Of a DNA stretch of 64,000 nt, positions 1 through 10,326 are shown piece by piece. Positions within the stretch are counted from its first letter, which is position 1. Every line of letters begins with the position of its first letter. Location of the stretch: positions 25,486,001 to 25,550,000 of the forward strand of contig CM069872.1 of the NCBI GenBank assembly GCA_036172665.1. The letters run 5' to 3'. Made by a program: the position numbers and the translations under genes. The notes beneath the pieces are model-generated. The model had not been told where the DNA came from. It saw only the letters and a list, made by a program, of their open reading frames with translations, and made no database searches. Source of the stretch: Prosopocoilus inquinatus. Taxonomy: Eukaryota; Arthropoda; Insecta; Coleoptera; Lucanidae.

Positions 1-36
1 TTTTATTTTCAGACTAAACCGTAACAGATAGTTGGC

Positions 37-85
37 AAAGAGTTTTTCATTAGTAACCTTTTATGTTACTAATGAAAAACTCTTT
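37..85. repeat. Hairpin, 21-bp perfect arms
   Basis: Positions 37-57 are the exact reverse complement of 65-85 with a 7-nt loop. The match resumes outside with 2-12 against 86-96 (one mismatch), so the left arm looks interrupted by about 24 nt. It is a foldback remnant with no coding content; the left end may continue outside the window. Confidence 0.7.
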
Positions 86-96
86 CTGAAAATAAA

Positions 97-2079
97 TTAG
101 TTATACACCTAGAAGGCACTACCCGTTCTCAGTAAGTAACTCTGCAGCCATTTAGATATTCTCATGTTGTGCCTAAATGGTAAAGTTATTGTCCTAACCT
201 TAAAAAAATTATAGTAAGATATGTTTTGCGGAAAATTAAGCACCGATAAAATTTCGTGCGGACATGTAGATTTCGCCTAATTTTTTGCCCCTTCCAGACA
301 CTATTTTTAATACTAAGAGGTGTTTACAAAAAGCTGGGCGAGAGTTTATTTAATTTTTTTAGTACTCCAATTAGACAAAATTGAAGAGTCCGAGTGTTTT
401 CTTTTTAAATTAATCGTCTTGAAGATATCGAACATATCTGTTCCACGCTGTATAATTAACTGATCGACTTATTTTTCCTTTTATTCGATTTCATTTAATT
501 TACTTTTATTTTATCAATTTATCATTCGATACGATTTTATTTTTTTAATTATAAGTTGATCAACAGATAAAATAGCGACATCTTACTATCGCTTTTTGAC
601 CTGACATTGCAAAAACGATTTGCACAAAATTTTTTCTATAAGTTGATCGTATTTTGTTTTTGTTTTTTTATTTACTCGATTTGAGTTTATTTTACATTTT
701 AATCCGTTCGATCGATCGCCATTTTTTTATATATACGATTTGTTTTTACTTTTTAGTTATATTTTGTCATTAACATTTAACGATGATTTTTTTTATAATT
801 TTTATTTTCATCCATCATTTTTTTTGCTTCTTGTCTCTTGTTTCGCTTGGTTTCATTTAATACGATTTTTAATTTTTTATTTTTTAATTATCAATTAGAT
901 TAACTTTTGTTGTTGAACAAATGAGAAATTGTTCAGTTTGAGAATATTTCATTTTACATTTTAATCTTTAATACCTCACATTAAATCCTTGGTTTTGTCA
1001 TTATTTATATCGATTTGACGACTTTTTCTTAGTTTTACACATTTTTATTTTTATTCACGATCGTCTTTTGTTTTACTTTAAATAGATTTCACAATATTTT
1101 ATTTTATTATTATCAATTGAACGTCTTTTTCTCTTTTTCTTTTTACATCTTTATTTTACAGTCACCCTTTTATTTCATAGTCATATTTTTATTTCGCAAT
1201 TTTACTCGTTTGTTTCCACAGTTATATTTCAAATAAATAACAGTCACTTGAAGTTATTTTACGTACTTTTTAAAACTTATTTAGTATTTTCTGCTCTTTA
1301 TAATGGGGAAGAGGACAAACTCTTTCCCCTACACCAAGGGCCCCGCAAATATTAAGGCCGCCTCTGCCTATATTTACTAATGTATTCTTATTATTACAAC
1401 TACATTACTACCTAATTAACGTTTGCTATAATTACTCTGAAGTACGGCTAAATTCAAAATTTTGAGGTGGCCTTTTGATGGGGTATATAAAAACAGAAAC
1501 TTATAAGATAAAGGAAAAATAATTCTAAAATTAGAAAAGAACGCTTGCCCAAAATTTTTTCCTCGCACGATTTCACATCTTGGAAGAAAATAGACAAAAA
1601 AAAGGCTCAGTTACTAGTTTTTATAAGCGATTTGATAACAGGTATCAAAATCTGATATCAGAGAAAACGATTCTAAACTGTACTCGCTTGTTTTTATTAC
1701 CGAAGCTTGTCATGAGTTTGCCGATTCCATCGCCATCTATGTTACATTAACGGATTTACCATAAGGACGTTTTCTCATATAAATGTATTGGATTTTCGTT
1801 TTTTGAGAGTTTCTCAAAAACTGTCGCATCATATTTATCTCAAATAGGAGAATTGCTTCTCTAGGTAGATTGAAGTAGACCTCCTAGTTTGGTGACATTT
1901 GATTAACGCGTAACGGAGAAACTCTCTGTGAAAGATTTGTTATCGCGCCCCCTTAATAAAATGAAACCCTACCATTAGGCAAATTAGGCAAAGAAATAGT
2001 TACCATAAACCTATTTAATAAATTGTATAAGAGCAATAATAACATGACTACTCATTGCTTTATAACTTATTTAGTAGTA
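97..2079. other. AT-rich stretch without recognisable gene
   Basis: Very T-rich on the plus strand up to about 1300, then mixed. I see no coding segment with a recognisable family and no RNA gene. The only structured item is the short insertion at 551-648. It may be the large second intron of polybromo, whose later exons are not seen, but that is inference. Confidence 0.4.
551..648 (+). repeat. 76-bp repeat insertion with 11-bp target duplication
   Basis: The 11-mer ATAAGTTGATC occurs at 551-561 and 638-648. Between them lie 76 bp that join the two ends of the repeat family seen in full at 49382-49693: first the AACAGATAAAATAGCGACAT end, then the AACGATTTGCACAAAA segment, with the middle absent. 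A perfect long direct repeat around a family member is what a retrotransposed or otherwise inserted copy leaves. Confidence 0.75.
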
Positions 2080-3032
2080 CAGTGAAACCTCTCATTACGG
2101 ACACCTCTCGTAACCGGACAATTTTATGGCGATGGAATTTGTAGAATATTTGTATAAATGAAGAATAGAATATTTTAATAAAATTCTCTCTATTAAGCGG
2201 ACACTCTCATAAACATGTCTTTTTCTCCTTTTCTTAATTAAAATCTCTCTTGAACGGACAGAAGTTGCTAAAATACCACTGTGCACCGCTGTTAAGAAAG
2301 GCATTCCCCTGCTTGATCACTCACTGATCAGTCAGTCGGTTCGTATTACTTTAAGGTCTGTTCCAGCACCAGTTTCTGATTAGTTTGAAATATCAAAAAC
2401 AGTTGCCAATTGAAGTAATAACCGATTTTAACCAGCACCACCAACAATTTTGACTGGCGCATGCTTTTGACGATCTCGAATTAGTCAGAAACTGTTGCTG
2501 GAACAGACCTTTATTTAGTACAGTTAACTAACTTTATTTAAAATACCGCCAAAAAAAAAACTTTTTTTAACATTCCAAGGGAAATTAGAAATGATTACGG
2601 TTTATAATAAAGAAAAACTAAGTGTGCGGAAACTAGCAATATTGTTCAATATTGAAAAAACACATAAATTGAAGCTTTCCTAACAGAAAGGCGATACAGA
2701 GAGTTACGAAATATTAAATGCCTTTGCAAAAAGCAAAAATATGTCAAACCTCCATAGAAAAAAACTTATCTTAATTTGTTTGTAATAAAATACTGTTGTA
2801 CATACATTCTTACGCTTGTCTGACTGTTTAAGTTGTTAAAAACTGTTTGAGAATTTATTTTAATTTCGTATCTACAGTAATTTCTCTGTACTGCTTTTTT
2901 ATATTTGTTTTATACAATGAAAAATAAACATAAAACACATTTATTGGGTTCATATTTCTAATAAGCGGACACCTCTTACAAGCTGATAGATAATTGGTAA
3001 TGATTGGTGTTCGCTTATTAGAGATTTCACTG
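2080..3032. mobile_element. Tigger/pogo-like DNA transposon relic
   Basis: The left terminus CAGTGAAACCTCTCATTACG (from 2080) and the right terminus (reverse complement CAGTGAAATCTCTAATAAGC, ending 3032) are imperfect inverted repeats of about 27 bp, each flanked by TA (2078-2079 and 3033-3034). Length is 953 bp, so most of the transposase is gone. A CENP-B-type helix-turn-helix relic at 2582-2683 supports the pogo/Tigger/jerky assignment. Its right flanking TA is shared with the left TA of the next element. Confidence 0.75.
2582..2683 (+). pseudogene. Tigger/jerky transposase N-terminal HTH remnant
   Basis: Read from 2582 in this frame the peptide contains NKEKLSVRKLAILFNIEKT, matching the CENP-B/Tigger N-terminal DNA-binding pattern (basic residues, LA..F.I.K spacing of a helix-turn-helix). 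A stop follows at 2681, and similarity seems to continue weakly in another frame to about 2760. It binds transposon ends in intact relatives; here it is a dead fragment. Confidence 0.55.
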
Positions 3033-3340
3033 TACAGTTGCGGAAACATAAAGCGGGACAAGTCTTATAATGAAATTTCCGATTATTTTGATAGTGTGAA
3101 GTTTCCTTGGTGACAGTCGTGACCCTTCTAATTAATTTATTACCGTCAGTGAACGTCAGAAATAACTTGTCAAACTGAGTTCTTAAGAATTTATCGTCTT
3201 TCTAAGGGAAACGTAAGTGAAAATTTTCGACCAGTCAATCAAATGGAATTACTGAAGCCTTTGTAAGAACTATGTGACATTTTGGATGTGGAATATGTGT
3301 ATTCGAAATTAGGCGGAATATGATCACGACTGATCAATTA

Positions 3341-3606
3341 AGGAATCTATTCTATAACTGGGCTGCAGTCAAAAAAGCGGTTGATAATAATACCCTTTTA
3401 ATTTAATTCAGCTGTCAAAAAATGTAAAATTCAAAATTTATTCTTAATGAAATTTAATATTATGTTAACTAGTGGTTTAACCTTTTGTACTCACTAAGGA
3501 AAACCTTGATAAAGGAAATAAATTTTCCGAAAGCTCGGGTGAACTTTAAAAGAGTATTATTATCAACCCCTTTTTTGACTGCAGCCCAGTTATAGAATAG
3601 ATTCTT
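3341..3606. mobile_element. Foldback MITE with about 60-bp arms
   Basis: From 3341 the sequence reads GGAATCTATTCTATAACTGG and so on, and its near-exact reverse complement ends at 3606; arms run to the run of T/A beyond GATAATAATAC. TA flanks both sides (3339-3340, 3607-3608). About 266 bp, non-coding. It lies inside the TA element at 3035-4495, and the hAT has landed on its right edge. Confidence 0.75.
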
Positions 3607-3613
3607 TAGAAAT

Positions 3614-4272
3614 TAGGGATGTTCCGAAGCTTCGGTTCTGCTTCGGTATTCGGCCGCTTCGGCTGCATTTCAAATATTCGGCATTCAGCCGAAGCTCTAG
3701 TCTGCTTCGGCCGAAGCACCAATGCAGGAAAATTCTTGTTTGAACGTGATACTTTTTGCCAGTCGTGTAGGTACATCAATCATCTTAGTTATTCATTGAA
3801 CACCATTTGTATTGTAATCAACATGAGTGGTAAGAAAAGCCACATTTGGAAATTTTATGATATATGTGACGATAAAAAATTCGCTAAGTGTAAACTATGT
3901 GATCTGCAAATATCTCGTGGTGGGATTGGACGAAAAGCCTCTACTACTTCTCTTATGAATCACGATAAACGTTGTCATAGTGATAATTATCAAAGTTTTC
4001 AAAAGGAGAGGGAATTATCAAGTACAAATACGTGTAAAAATAGTGAAAAAAATATGTCGTCTATGAGTCAATTGCATCAACAAACATTGGATGACATTAT
4101 GGAAAAATCTACAAAATGGGATATAAACGACAAGCGTAGTAAATCATTACATTTTACTATTGCAGAAATGATTACATTAGACAATATGCCAATATCTAAG
4201 CTTCGACTTGCGGAATAGCCGAATATTCGGTATTCGGTTATCCGGCCAAAACCCCGCTTCGGCGCATCCCTA
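3614..4272 (+). mobile_element. hAT transposon, internally deleted
   Basis: Perfect 8-bp target duplication TTAGAAAT at 3606-3613 and 4273-4280 encloses termini beginning TAGGGATG and ending CATCCCTA, the hAT signature. The subterminal regions are rich in GCTTCGG/CCGAAGC and TATTCGG motifs. The 659-bp body keeps only the N-terminal BED zinc finger region of the transposase (3823-4218); the DDE/RNase-H-like and dimerisation domains are absent, so it could only be moved in trans. Confidence 0.9.
3823..4218 (+). CDS. BED-type zinc finger fragment of hAT transposase
   Basis: The frame opens at the internal ATG 3823 and runs 131 codons to a stop at 4216-4218. It has the BED finger arrangement: an aromatic start (IWKFYD), CKLC near residue 24, and an H-x4-C-H end (NHDKRCH), with S/T-L-MNH between as in ZBED and hAT transposases. 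After the finger comes a polar linker and the start of the post-BED region (FTIAEMITLDNMPISKL resembles hAT sequence). The stop falls in the terminal repeat region, so the protein is truncated before the catalytic domain. An upstream ATG at 3619 lies in the TIR and is unlikely to be used. The frame is undamaged, so a DNA-binding-only product is possible but not shown. Confidence 0.7.
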   Translation: MSGKKSHIWKFYDICDDKKFAKCKLCDLQISRGGIGRKASTTSLMNHDKRCHSDNYQSFQKERELSSTNTCKNSEKNMSSMSQLHQQTLDDIMEKSTKWDINDKRSKSLHFTIAEMITLDNMPISKLRLAE

Positions 4273-4495
4273 TTAGAAATCTTAATTCAATCATTTGCAT
4301 TCAATAATTCAATCGAAAGGCTGCATGACTGTTATTTTGTTTCATTTTATTATGTATGAGGTATTTGTTCGTTATAATTTTTAATTATAAACGGAATGAT
4401 CATTTTACTTAATGTGAAGGTTGATATTACCCAAATTTAGAAGTAAGGTTTAAACTAACGAAAGTTTACTGTCCCGCTTTCTGTTTCCCCAACTG

Positions 4496-4857
4496 TACCT
4501 ACCCATTGCTTTATATCTTTTTTATTAAATAGATTTGTAAGATTTCCAGAAACTTTCATACAGCATACAAAGTAATGTTGACATTACTTTGTAAGCTGCT
4601 TTTTAGTCACTTCCACATCACTACTTTGCTTTATTGCTTGTGTCCATTTTAGACATGTAAGTGAAGTTAATATCAAGAAAATGTTTAATGAAGCTTAAGT
4701 TTCAAAGACTTGCTGTATAAATTTTTATAAGTATTTAATAAAGCATTTTTGGTTACTTCATTTAGCACCATTTCGTCACATTTCTAGTATCTTCAGATAT
4801 AAAAATCTTGAGGCACAAAACAAGCATGCATAAAATGTCATACTGAAAACTACACAC
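4496..4857. other. Part of polybromo intron 2, no gene seen
   Basis: Follows the exon 2 donor on the minus strand. I find no further polybromo exon here or in the transposon stack to the left. The flank at 4498-4520 resembles 2045-2065 (CCATTGCTTTATATCTT against TCATTGCTTTATAACTT), which might be chance or an older duplication around the stack. Confidence 0.4.
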
Positions 4858-5168
4858 CTATTTTTGTTAGTAACGAATAAGTCCCACAACTCGCAAGCAT
4901 CTTTATACTCCTGTGAGTTTTTCTTATAAAATGCCTTTGCATTGTTTATAATCAATTCAATATCATTCTGCAGATCCTCGATATCATCGTATTCATCCGT
5001 TTTTAACTTCTGTTGCACTTTCAAAAGATCAATGGGGTTACTAACAACATCATAGTATCCAGGTTCTTGTCTACGTTTTGGAACTCGTATGAATGAATCG
5101 CAAAGCAAAGTTCCGTCTTCCTTTTTATGGTTGCGGACAGATTCGTAGAGCTGTTGACACAACTCCAT
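4858..5168 (-). CDS. polybromo: Polybromo exon 2 (first bromodomain)
   Basis: Encodes a bromodomain very close to the first bromodomain of polybromo/PBRM1 (BAF180), the PBAF chromatin-remodelling subunit that binds acetylated lysine in the nucleus. Visible landmarks are the LYESVR helix, the FIRVPKRR segment before GYYDVVSNPIDL (ZA loop) and the acetyl-lysine Asn in INNAKAFY, then ELWDLFV. The exon begins after a consensus acceptor (TTTGTAG, AG at 5170-5169) and ends at a GTGTGT donor (4857 downwards) inside codon AG|G. It joins exon 1 in phase 0. Later exons are not in view; the whole protein would normally be around 1,600 residues with further bromodomains, BAH domains and an HMG box. Confidence 0.85.
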
Positions 5169-5220
5169 CTACAAATTAAAAAATATAATTATGAATACAA
5201 GTAAAAGGTAATTTACTTAC

Positions 5221-5340
5221 GGGATCTTGTTTTCTACTTCTTTTTCGCAATGGCCCAGAAGAACAACCTTCTAATCCATCCAGAGAATCCTCTTCTTGAC
5301 CTCTACTGGCAATCGAACTAGTTCTACGTCTTTTACTCAT
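5221..5340 (-). CDS. polybromo: Polybromo exon 1 (N-terminus)
   Basis: ATG at 5340-5338 opens 40 codons starting MSKRRRTSSIAS, with a basic RKRSRKQDP end directly before the bromodomain, as in PBRM1 N-termini. It ends at a consensus GTAAGT donor (5220-5215). The intron to exon 2 is only 52 bp. The short exon has no indels or stops, so this end of the gene looks functional. The serine/arginine-rich and acidic patches are consistent with a nuclear protein. Confidence 0.8.
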
Positions 5341-6132
5341 TTTTATTCTCTATTCCTAATAGCAAAGTACTCACACACACATACAATTATACTAAATTAT
5401 TCCCGCTTTTCCTTATTTAAATTACCACGTCGTGACCCTCTGAAATCTATTACTGAAAAAGACATGATTTAAGATTGTTGGAAATTAACAACAAATAACC
5501 TAAAACTTACATCAACAGCGTAGTCCTTAAACACGCAAGTTTTATTGGTGTATATCTTTACCTCACATCTACTTGCAACAAGAAATAACTTCCAGCATAA
5601 GTTTACATTCTAAGCTGCTTTTAATAGATGTCGAAACCAGAAAATAAAATACCACACAAGGCCTTATGCAATGGCGGATAAAGATGTTTAGAGGAAGATA
5701 GAAATAGCGGCGGTTTTGGAGAGGAACGCAGACAAAAACAAACATATTAAACGCATGACGCATTAAAAAGCGGTAAATTTGAACACAAATATATTTAACT
5801 CTCTAATAACAAAGTCTTCATCATAAAATTACAATGTAAATTTGATATTGTATTAATCCAACAAAGTTGTTTTGCGTTAGTTCATAATTTTGTAAATATA
5901 TGTGTTAAATGATTTTTCTTTGACGAAGCACTTGTGAAAAGGCTACCTGAAATTAAAGAAAAAATATACCGGGTGTCTCAAGATGGGCGGCGACCGGCGG
6001 TATACCGGCTGTTTCAAATTGAGTGTGCACTGAAGGGATCTTCTAAACCGTAAGAGATACAAACTCTAAAAAACTAAATTTTTCACCCCTCTTTCAGGAT
6101 TGAAGTTTGTTCTTATCCGATGAAAATTGTAA
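5341..6132. promoter_or_regulatory. Presumed polybromo upstream region
   Basis: Upstream of the polybromo start codon on the minus strand. It should contain its promoter and 5' UTR, possibly a non-coding exon near 5508 where a GTAAGT-like donor occurs on the minus strand. I see no clear TATA box or other defined element. Around 5968-6030 two GGGTGTCTCAAG / GGCTGTTTCAAAT motifs resemble the ends of TA-flanked MITEs. Confidence 0.3.
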
Positions 6133-6293
6133 GTACAAAGTTTTTTTAATCTCGAACCGGACAAAAATATGAAGGGAAAACACTCAACGTTTCACTATAG
6201 ATTTACTCCTGACGAAGCTATAAATCTATAGCGAAACGTTGAGTGTTTTCCCTTCATATTTCTGTCCGGTTCGAGATTAAAAAAACTTTGTAC
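6133..6293. repeat. Near-perfect 161-bp palindrome with ribozyme core
   Basis: The left arm from 6133 (GTACAAAG) and the right arm to 6293 (CTTTGTAC) are complementary for roughly 70 bp each with a few mismatches. The centre contains CTGACGA, a 6-bp stem and GAAA, i.e. a hammerhead-like core (see 6205-6244). No protein is encoded. Confidence 0.85.
6205..6244 (+). ncRNA. Hammerhead ribozyme motif, family C
   Basis: Seen in order: stem I 5' strand ACTC (6205-6208); conserved CTGACGA (6209-6215); one extra A; stem II GCTATA/TATAGC closed by loop AATC (6217-6232); GAAA (6233-6236); minimal self-complementary stem III ACGT (6236-6239); H17 = T (6240); stem I 3' strand GAGT (6241-6244) complementary to ACTC. 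All invariant core nucleotides of the hammerhead are present. The extra A between A9 and stem II is a deviation. A stem III this short would only be stable in a dimer. Activity is not shown. Confidence 0.6.
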
Positions 6294-6552
6294 CTCTTTC
6301 AGGGGTTATAACTCCCTTATTATTCAGTTTTGGGAAAAATATTATATAAAAAAGTGACCTTATTTTTTGATGTTCTATTCACCCTGAAAATATCGAGAGA
6401 CATTTCTGAATCACGATCTATATCTCTTTCAGTTCAGGTGTGGGGTCGGTGCTTACGTGTTTATGTTCTAGTTTATATGAGAAAACGCTAAATACGCACA
6501 GAATAAGAACAGGAAATAAGTATTGCACATGGTGTGCAATAGTTAACTACGC

Positions 6553-6870
6553 AGTAACATACCATGGTCAAAAAATTCATCTAGGGACGAAGATAGTTCC
6601 AGATCGAGCGATGCGGATAGGTGCACGAGACAATCAAGACGTAGATATCACGAAGAACGAAATACGAAAATGAAGCGAAGACAAAATCACCAGTCGACTT
6701 CTGCTACTATTGACAATAGTACCATTGATAATATCAATAAGGAACGTCTAGAAAGATTAGAAAAGCTTGTAGACAACTTCATTGAAGAGACATCACAGCA
6801 ACGCAGGGAAAGCACGACAGGTACAACTGCACCGCTTGTACCCGAATACCTCGAATCTCAAATTTTGTAA
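6553..6870 (+). CDS. Hypothetical charged protein fragment
   Basis: Open for about 105 codons in the frame of the ATG at 6670. The upstream part is rich in Ser, Asp and Arg (RDEDSSRSSDADR), followed by a basic stretch and a short predicted coiled-coil (NKERLERLEKLVDNFIEE). I do not recognise it. Composition and repeat-rich surroundings would fit a retroelement gag N-terminus, but a host exon is equally possible. Confidence 0.3.
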   Translation, partial: SNIPWSKNSSRDEDSSRSSDADRCTRQSRRRYHEERNTKMKRRQNHQSTSATIDNSTIDNINKERLERLEKLVDNFIEETSQQRRESTTGTTAPLVPEYLESQIL

Positions 6871-8572
6871 TCGGTAATTGAAAATTAAAATAACAGTTCA
6901 TTGCTTAGATACAAAGGCAGTTTTGTACATATAAAGGAAGTTTTGTATTTAAAACAACGATTTGTTATTTAAATTTTCAAATACCGATCACAAAAATTTG
7001 AGATTGGAAGTATTGGCTCTATGACTATGAAGTCGGTGTCGGTAGACGATATACGCTCTCTTTCACAAATGAGCCTCTGTATAATCGCCTCTCTGTCGCA
7101 CTCACGTGAAACACTTTTAAGTTAAGGCTATTTGCTTGGCCCCAATATCGTTTTTCCCATTTCCTGGGCTTATTTTTCATTAACATCGTACCAATTTTCT
7201 GCGAAAAATTTTTAAATAGATTCTGTTAGGCGGCTAAAGGCTCGTTTTTCGAGAATTGCCAAAAAGGCCTTAAAAAAATTAAAATTAAAAAAAATCGAAA
7301 ATGTAGGCCTTAACCGAAATTTCGCAGTATTCAATAATAATAAACCGTTTAGTTTTTTTTATTTTTAAAAATAAGGACAGGAAATGGGAAACAAATTTGA
7401 AATTTTCGGAATGAAATCGCTGAAATCAAATGTGATATGTGATACACGCTAACTCCGCCTTCGGGCCTAGTGCAAGAGTGGCGAATTCGCACATTCATTT
7501 TCCCGATTTAGTGACAGATGAAGAGTGTGAGTGAGAGCGAATACGTTTCAGTGCGTATATGAGTGAAACACAGAATACATGCACCGTAAACATACGGACG
7601 CTACCGAGCGCCGCCAGAAAATAAAGCGCCTACAATTCTTCTATATTTCTCTTTTCAGAGTCGTGCTTTTTGGTAAATTTTTTACGCTATATTGAAAAAA
7701 AAAACATTTTTGTCATAATAAACTTCTGCAAATCTGGTAATCATGCACTTAATTAGTTTTAAAAAGGGAATACTCAACAAATTTGTGTTATTTTGTTATT
7801 TATTTGTGTAGAGGACACATTTACCTTGACATCATTAAAAATTCTTGTTAATGCATGTAATTAATATTATGTGATAACACAGGAATAAACAATAAGTAAA
7901 ATGGGTCGGTGATGTAACATTTTGAATATCAAGTTCACCCAAACGGAACTGCGTCAAATAATTTTTGCTTCTACACAACTAATTGAATAAAATATAAATA
8001 CTTGATGAATATGAGGATTCAGATCTCATCAACTGTAATCTAAAATAAGTTTATTTTAACAAGTAACGTTACTGCCAACTAAAATGTCAGATTTTCATAG
8101 ATAGTCCGAATTTAAAACAATCGTGAACGATTTATATGTAATACGTTATATCAATCGGTAAACTTCCGCCTATTAATAAAAAATAGAGTAGTTTTAGCAA
8201 ATCAGCGCATATGCAACTGTCAACAAAAAAAAGGACATTTAATATCACCTACAACTACGGTTTCAAATTTGTAAGTGCATCTGCATTATGCAGCGTTGCC
8301 TATTCGCGATATTTTTAAACATTCGCCAAGCATCTCAAAAAAAAAAATTAAAAGCTTGTTTTTGCTCCTGTTAATATTAACATGCTGGTGATAATAGTGC
8401 GGCCCTTTTGAATCATATTGTACTACGCTCACCAAAAGAATCTGGAACACGTAACACGTTCTGTTGTAAATACGAGGAGTTAATTATTGTTGCTATCATG
8501 TATTCGTCCGTTTGTTTATTTCCGTGTATTTTAAGTTCCTGTAGAAACAAGTTTAAAATTGCATTCAAACTA
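6871..8572. other. No gene recognised
   Basis: Mostly AT-rich. A more balanced patch at about 7430-7630 carries no recognisable coding sequence. Around 8418 a sequence TACTACGCTCACCAAAAGAA resembles TACTATGCCCGCCAAAAAAT at 14608 and CACTATGCCCGCCAAAACAT at 23935, i.e. a dispersed repeat end. Confidence 0.4.
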
Positions 8573-8697
8573 ATAGCGTTTTCCACTAGCTGCACTAGTG
8601 CGCACTGAGTGTATTTCCATCTCGGTTCAGCTTTATGTAATAAAACGAGATGAAGATACACTCAGTGCACACCGGTGCATCCAGCGGAAAACGCTAT
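8573..8697. mobile_element. Foldback MITE, 125 bp
   Basis: Ends ATAGCGTTTTCC and GGAAAACGCTAT enclose imperfectly complementary arms of about 50 bp (CACTAGTGCGCACTGAGTGT against ACACTCAGTGCACACCGGTG). No coding content. The family could be hAT-like by its short GC-containing ends, but no clear target duplication was found. Confidence 0.7.
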
Positions 8698-8803
8698 AAT
8701 CAAGGAGCGGATGACCTGAGGTTTTACTTAAGGTTATTCAAACCGCAATCATTATATTAAAATTATTTTTATGGAATCTTGTAAGTAAATTTATTGTATA
8801 TTA

Positions 8804-9677
8804 TACAGGGAAGGGCAAAAGTATGGAACCGGCTTAATATTTCGAAAACTGTTTGACGTATTTGTTTGAAATTTAGTATGTGATTTAGAGTCAATAAGAC
8901 CTGCTTTACCAATTTGTTTCAATTGTTTATCTGCTCTTATTTCTGAGATCCAACGCCTACTTGATTTTTTTTAAATGATAACCTGCTGATTTCTTTCCTG
9001 TACTTAACAGCTCGTTTAATTCTCTAAACGACTACACAAAAATATTTATCTATTACATGAGAAAATGTTCGAGAAAATAACGTTTGATGAAAAACTTAAG
9101 AAAAATGGTCTAATGTTTGATATTCGACAAAAATATTAGTTTTAACAAAAAAAAACTAGAAGGCCACAATATTATGAGTTGTTTTTAAGATAGAATTAAT
9201 GTAAATTTCAATAAAAGTTGTTTTAAAAATATGAAAACAAATACGGGGAAGGACAAAAGCATGGAACCGGCATAATATTTCGAAAACTGTTTGACGTATC
9301 TATTTGAAATTTGTGCGATTCAGAGTCAATAGGACCTACATTACCAATTTATTTCAATTGTATATCTGCTCTTGTTTCTGAAATCCAACGCCTACTTGAT
9401 TTTTTTTTATCACAACCTACTCATTTTTTTCCTTTATTTAATAGCCCGTTTAATTCTCTAAACGACCACATAAGAATATTTATCTATTACATAAGAAAAC
9501 TTTCGAGAAAAAAGCGTTTGAATGAAAAGTTAGGAAAAATGGTTTATTGTCTGATATTCGACAATAATTCTAGTTTTAACAAAAAAACTGGAAGACCACA
9601 AGATTATGGACTGTTTTTAAGATAGCACTAAAGAAAATTTTAATAAAAATTGCCTTAAAAACATGAAAACAAATACC
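8804..9677. repeat. Tandem duplication of a 438-bp unit
   Basis: Unit 1 (8804-9241) starts TACAGGGAAGGGCAAAAGTA and unit 2 (9242-9677) starts TACGGGGAAGGACAAAAGCA. They stay aligned to matching ends near ATGAAAACAAA, with many point differences and few indels, so the duplication is old. The start resembles the ends of TA-flanked DNA elements. A 104-codon frame in unit 2 is not preserved in unit 1 and is not considered a gene. Confidence 0.85.
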
Positions 9678-10326
9678 AAATATCAGGGTAAACCATTTTT
9701 TCTAACTTTTTCATTCAAACATTAACGGGCAATGCAAACGCCTGCATTCGTCATCAAAAACCTCAATTCCGCCGCTCACTGGTTATAATAAAATAACTCA
9801 AATATGTATGCACAACAATTGTCCCAAATTGTTTTTAGCGGACATAGTATACAGTTAGATATTATATGGCATTACATAATATGGAATCTTGCATACCAGA
9901 TTTCAAATACAGATCTATTTCAGAATTGTTAACACCAGATTATCAGAAAGAGATTTCAACTGTCCAGATCGATCAGAATCGTTATTTTAATTTTCTTTTA
10001 AAACCAGTATAGGCAGCATATGTTCTAAATAAAAATATTTTAACTTCGGCTTCATGTTATGCCAAAATTGTCATCTTTTTAATCTTGAAATCTTGTGTGT
10101 TGTAAATGTAAATTGCTTGTTGTTTTTTCTAAAATCGTCTATAATTTCTATTTTATACACTAGTCTTCAAAACCAAATCGGTTTTACTTATTTTTATTGT
10201 CAAAATTATAGCTTTCGTGTGCTTAAAAGTTGAAACTTACAAAAATAATCTTATACGATTTTAGAAAAAAATAATGTATTACGATGAATTTAGAACTTTC
10301 TTGATGTTTATGTAAATAACATTACC
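9678..10326. other. No gene recognised
   Basis: AT-rich sequence between the tandem duplication and the YqaJ exon. On the minus strand it would lie after a GTAATG donor at 10326, so it may be an intron of that broken gene. Confidence 0.35.

Larger units (their letters stand above)
3035..4495. mobile_element. TA-flanked TIR element hosting nested insertions
   Basis: Left end CAGTTGCGGAAACATAAAGC (3035) and right end (reverse complement CAGTTGGGGAAACAGAAAGC, ending 4495) agree at 24 of 26 positions and are flanked by TA (3033-3034, 4496-4497), as in the Tc1/mariner superfamily. Removing the foldback element at 3341-3606 and the hAT at 3614-4272 leaves roughly 530 bp with no coding content, so it is a MITE rather than an autonomous copy. 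Confidence 0.7.

Noticed and set aside
9311..9625. 104-codon frame in the tandem duplication
   Set aside because: The sister unit at 8804-9241 has stops in the same register, so it is not conserved.
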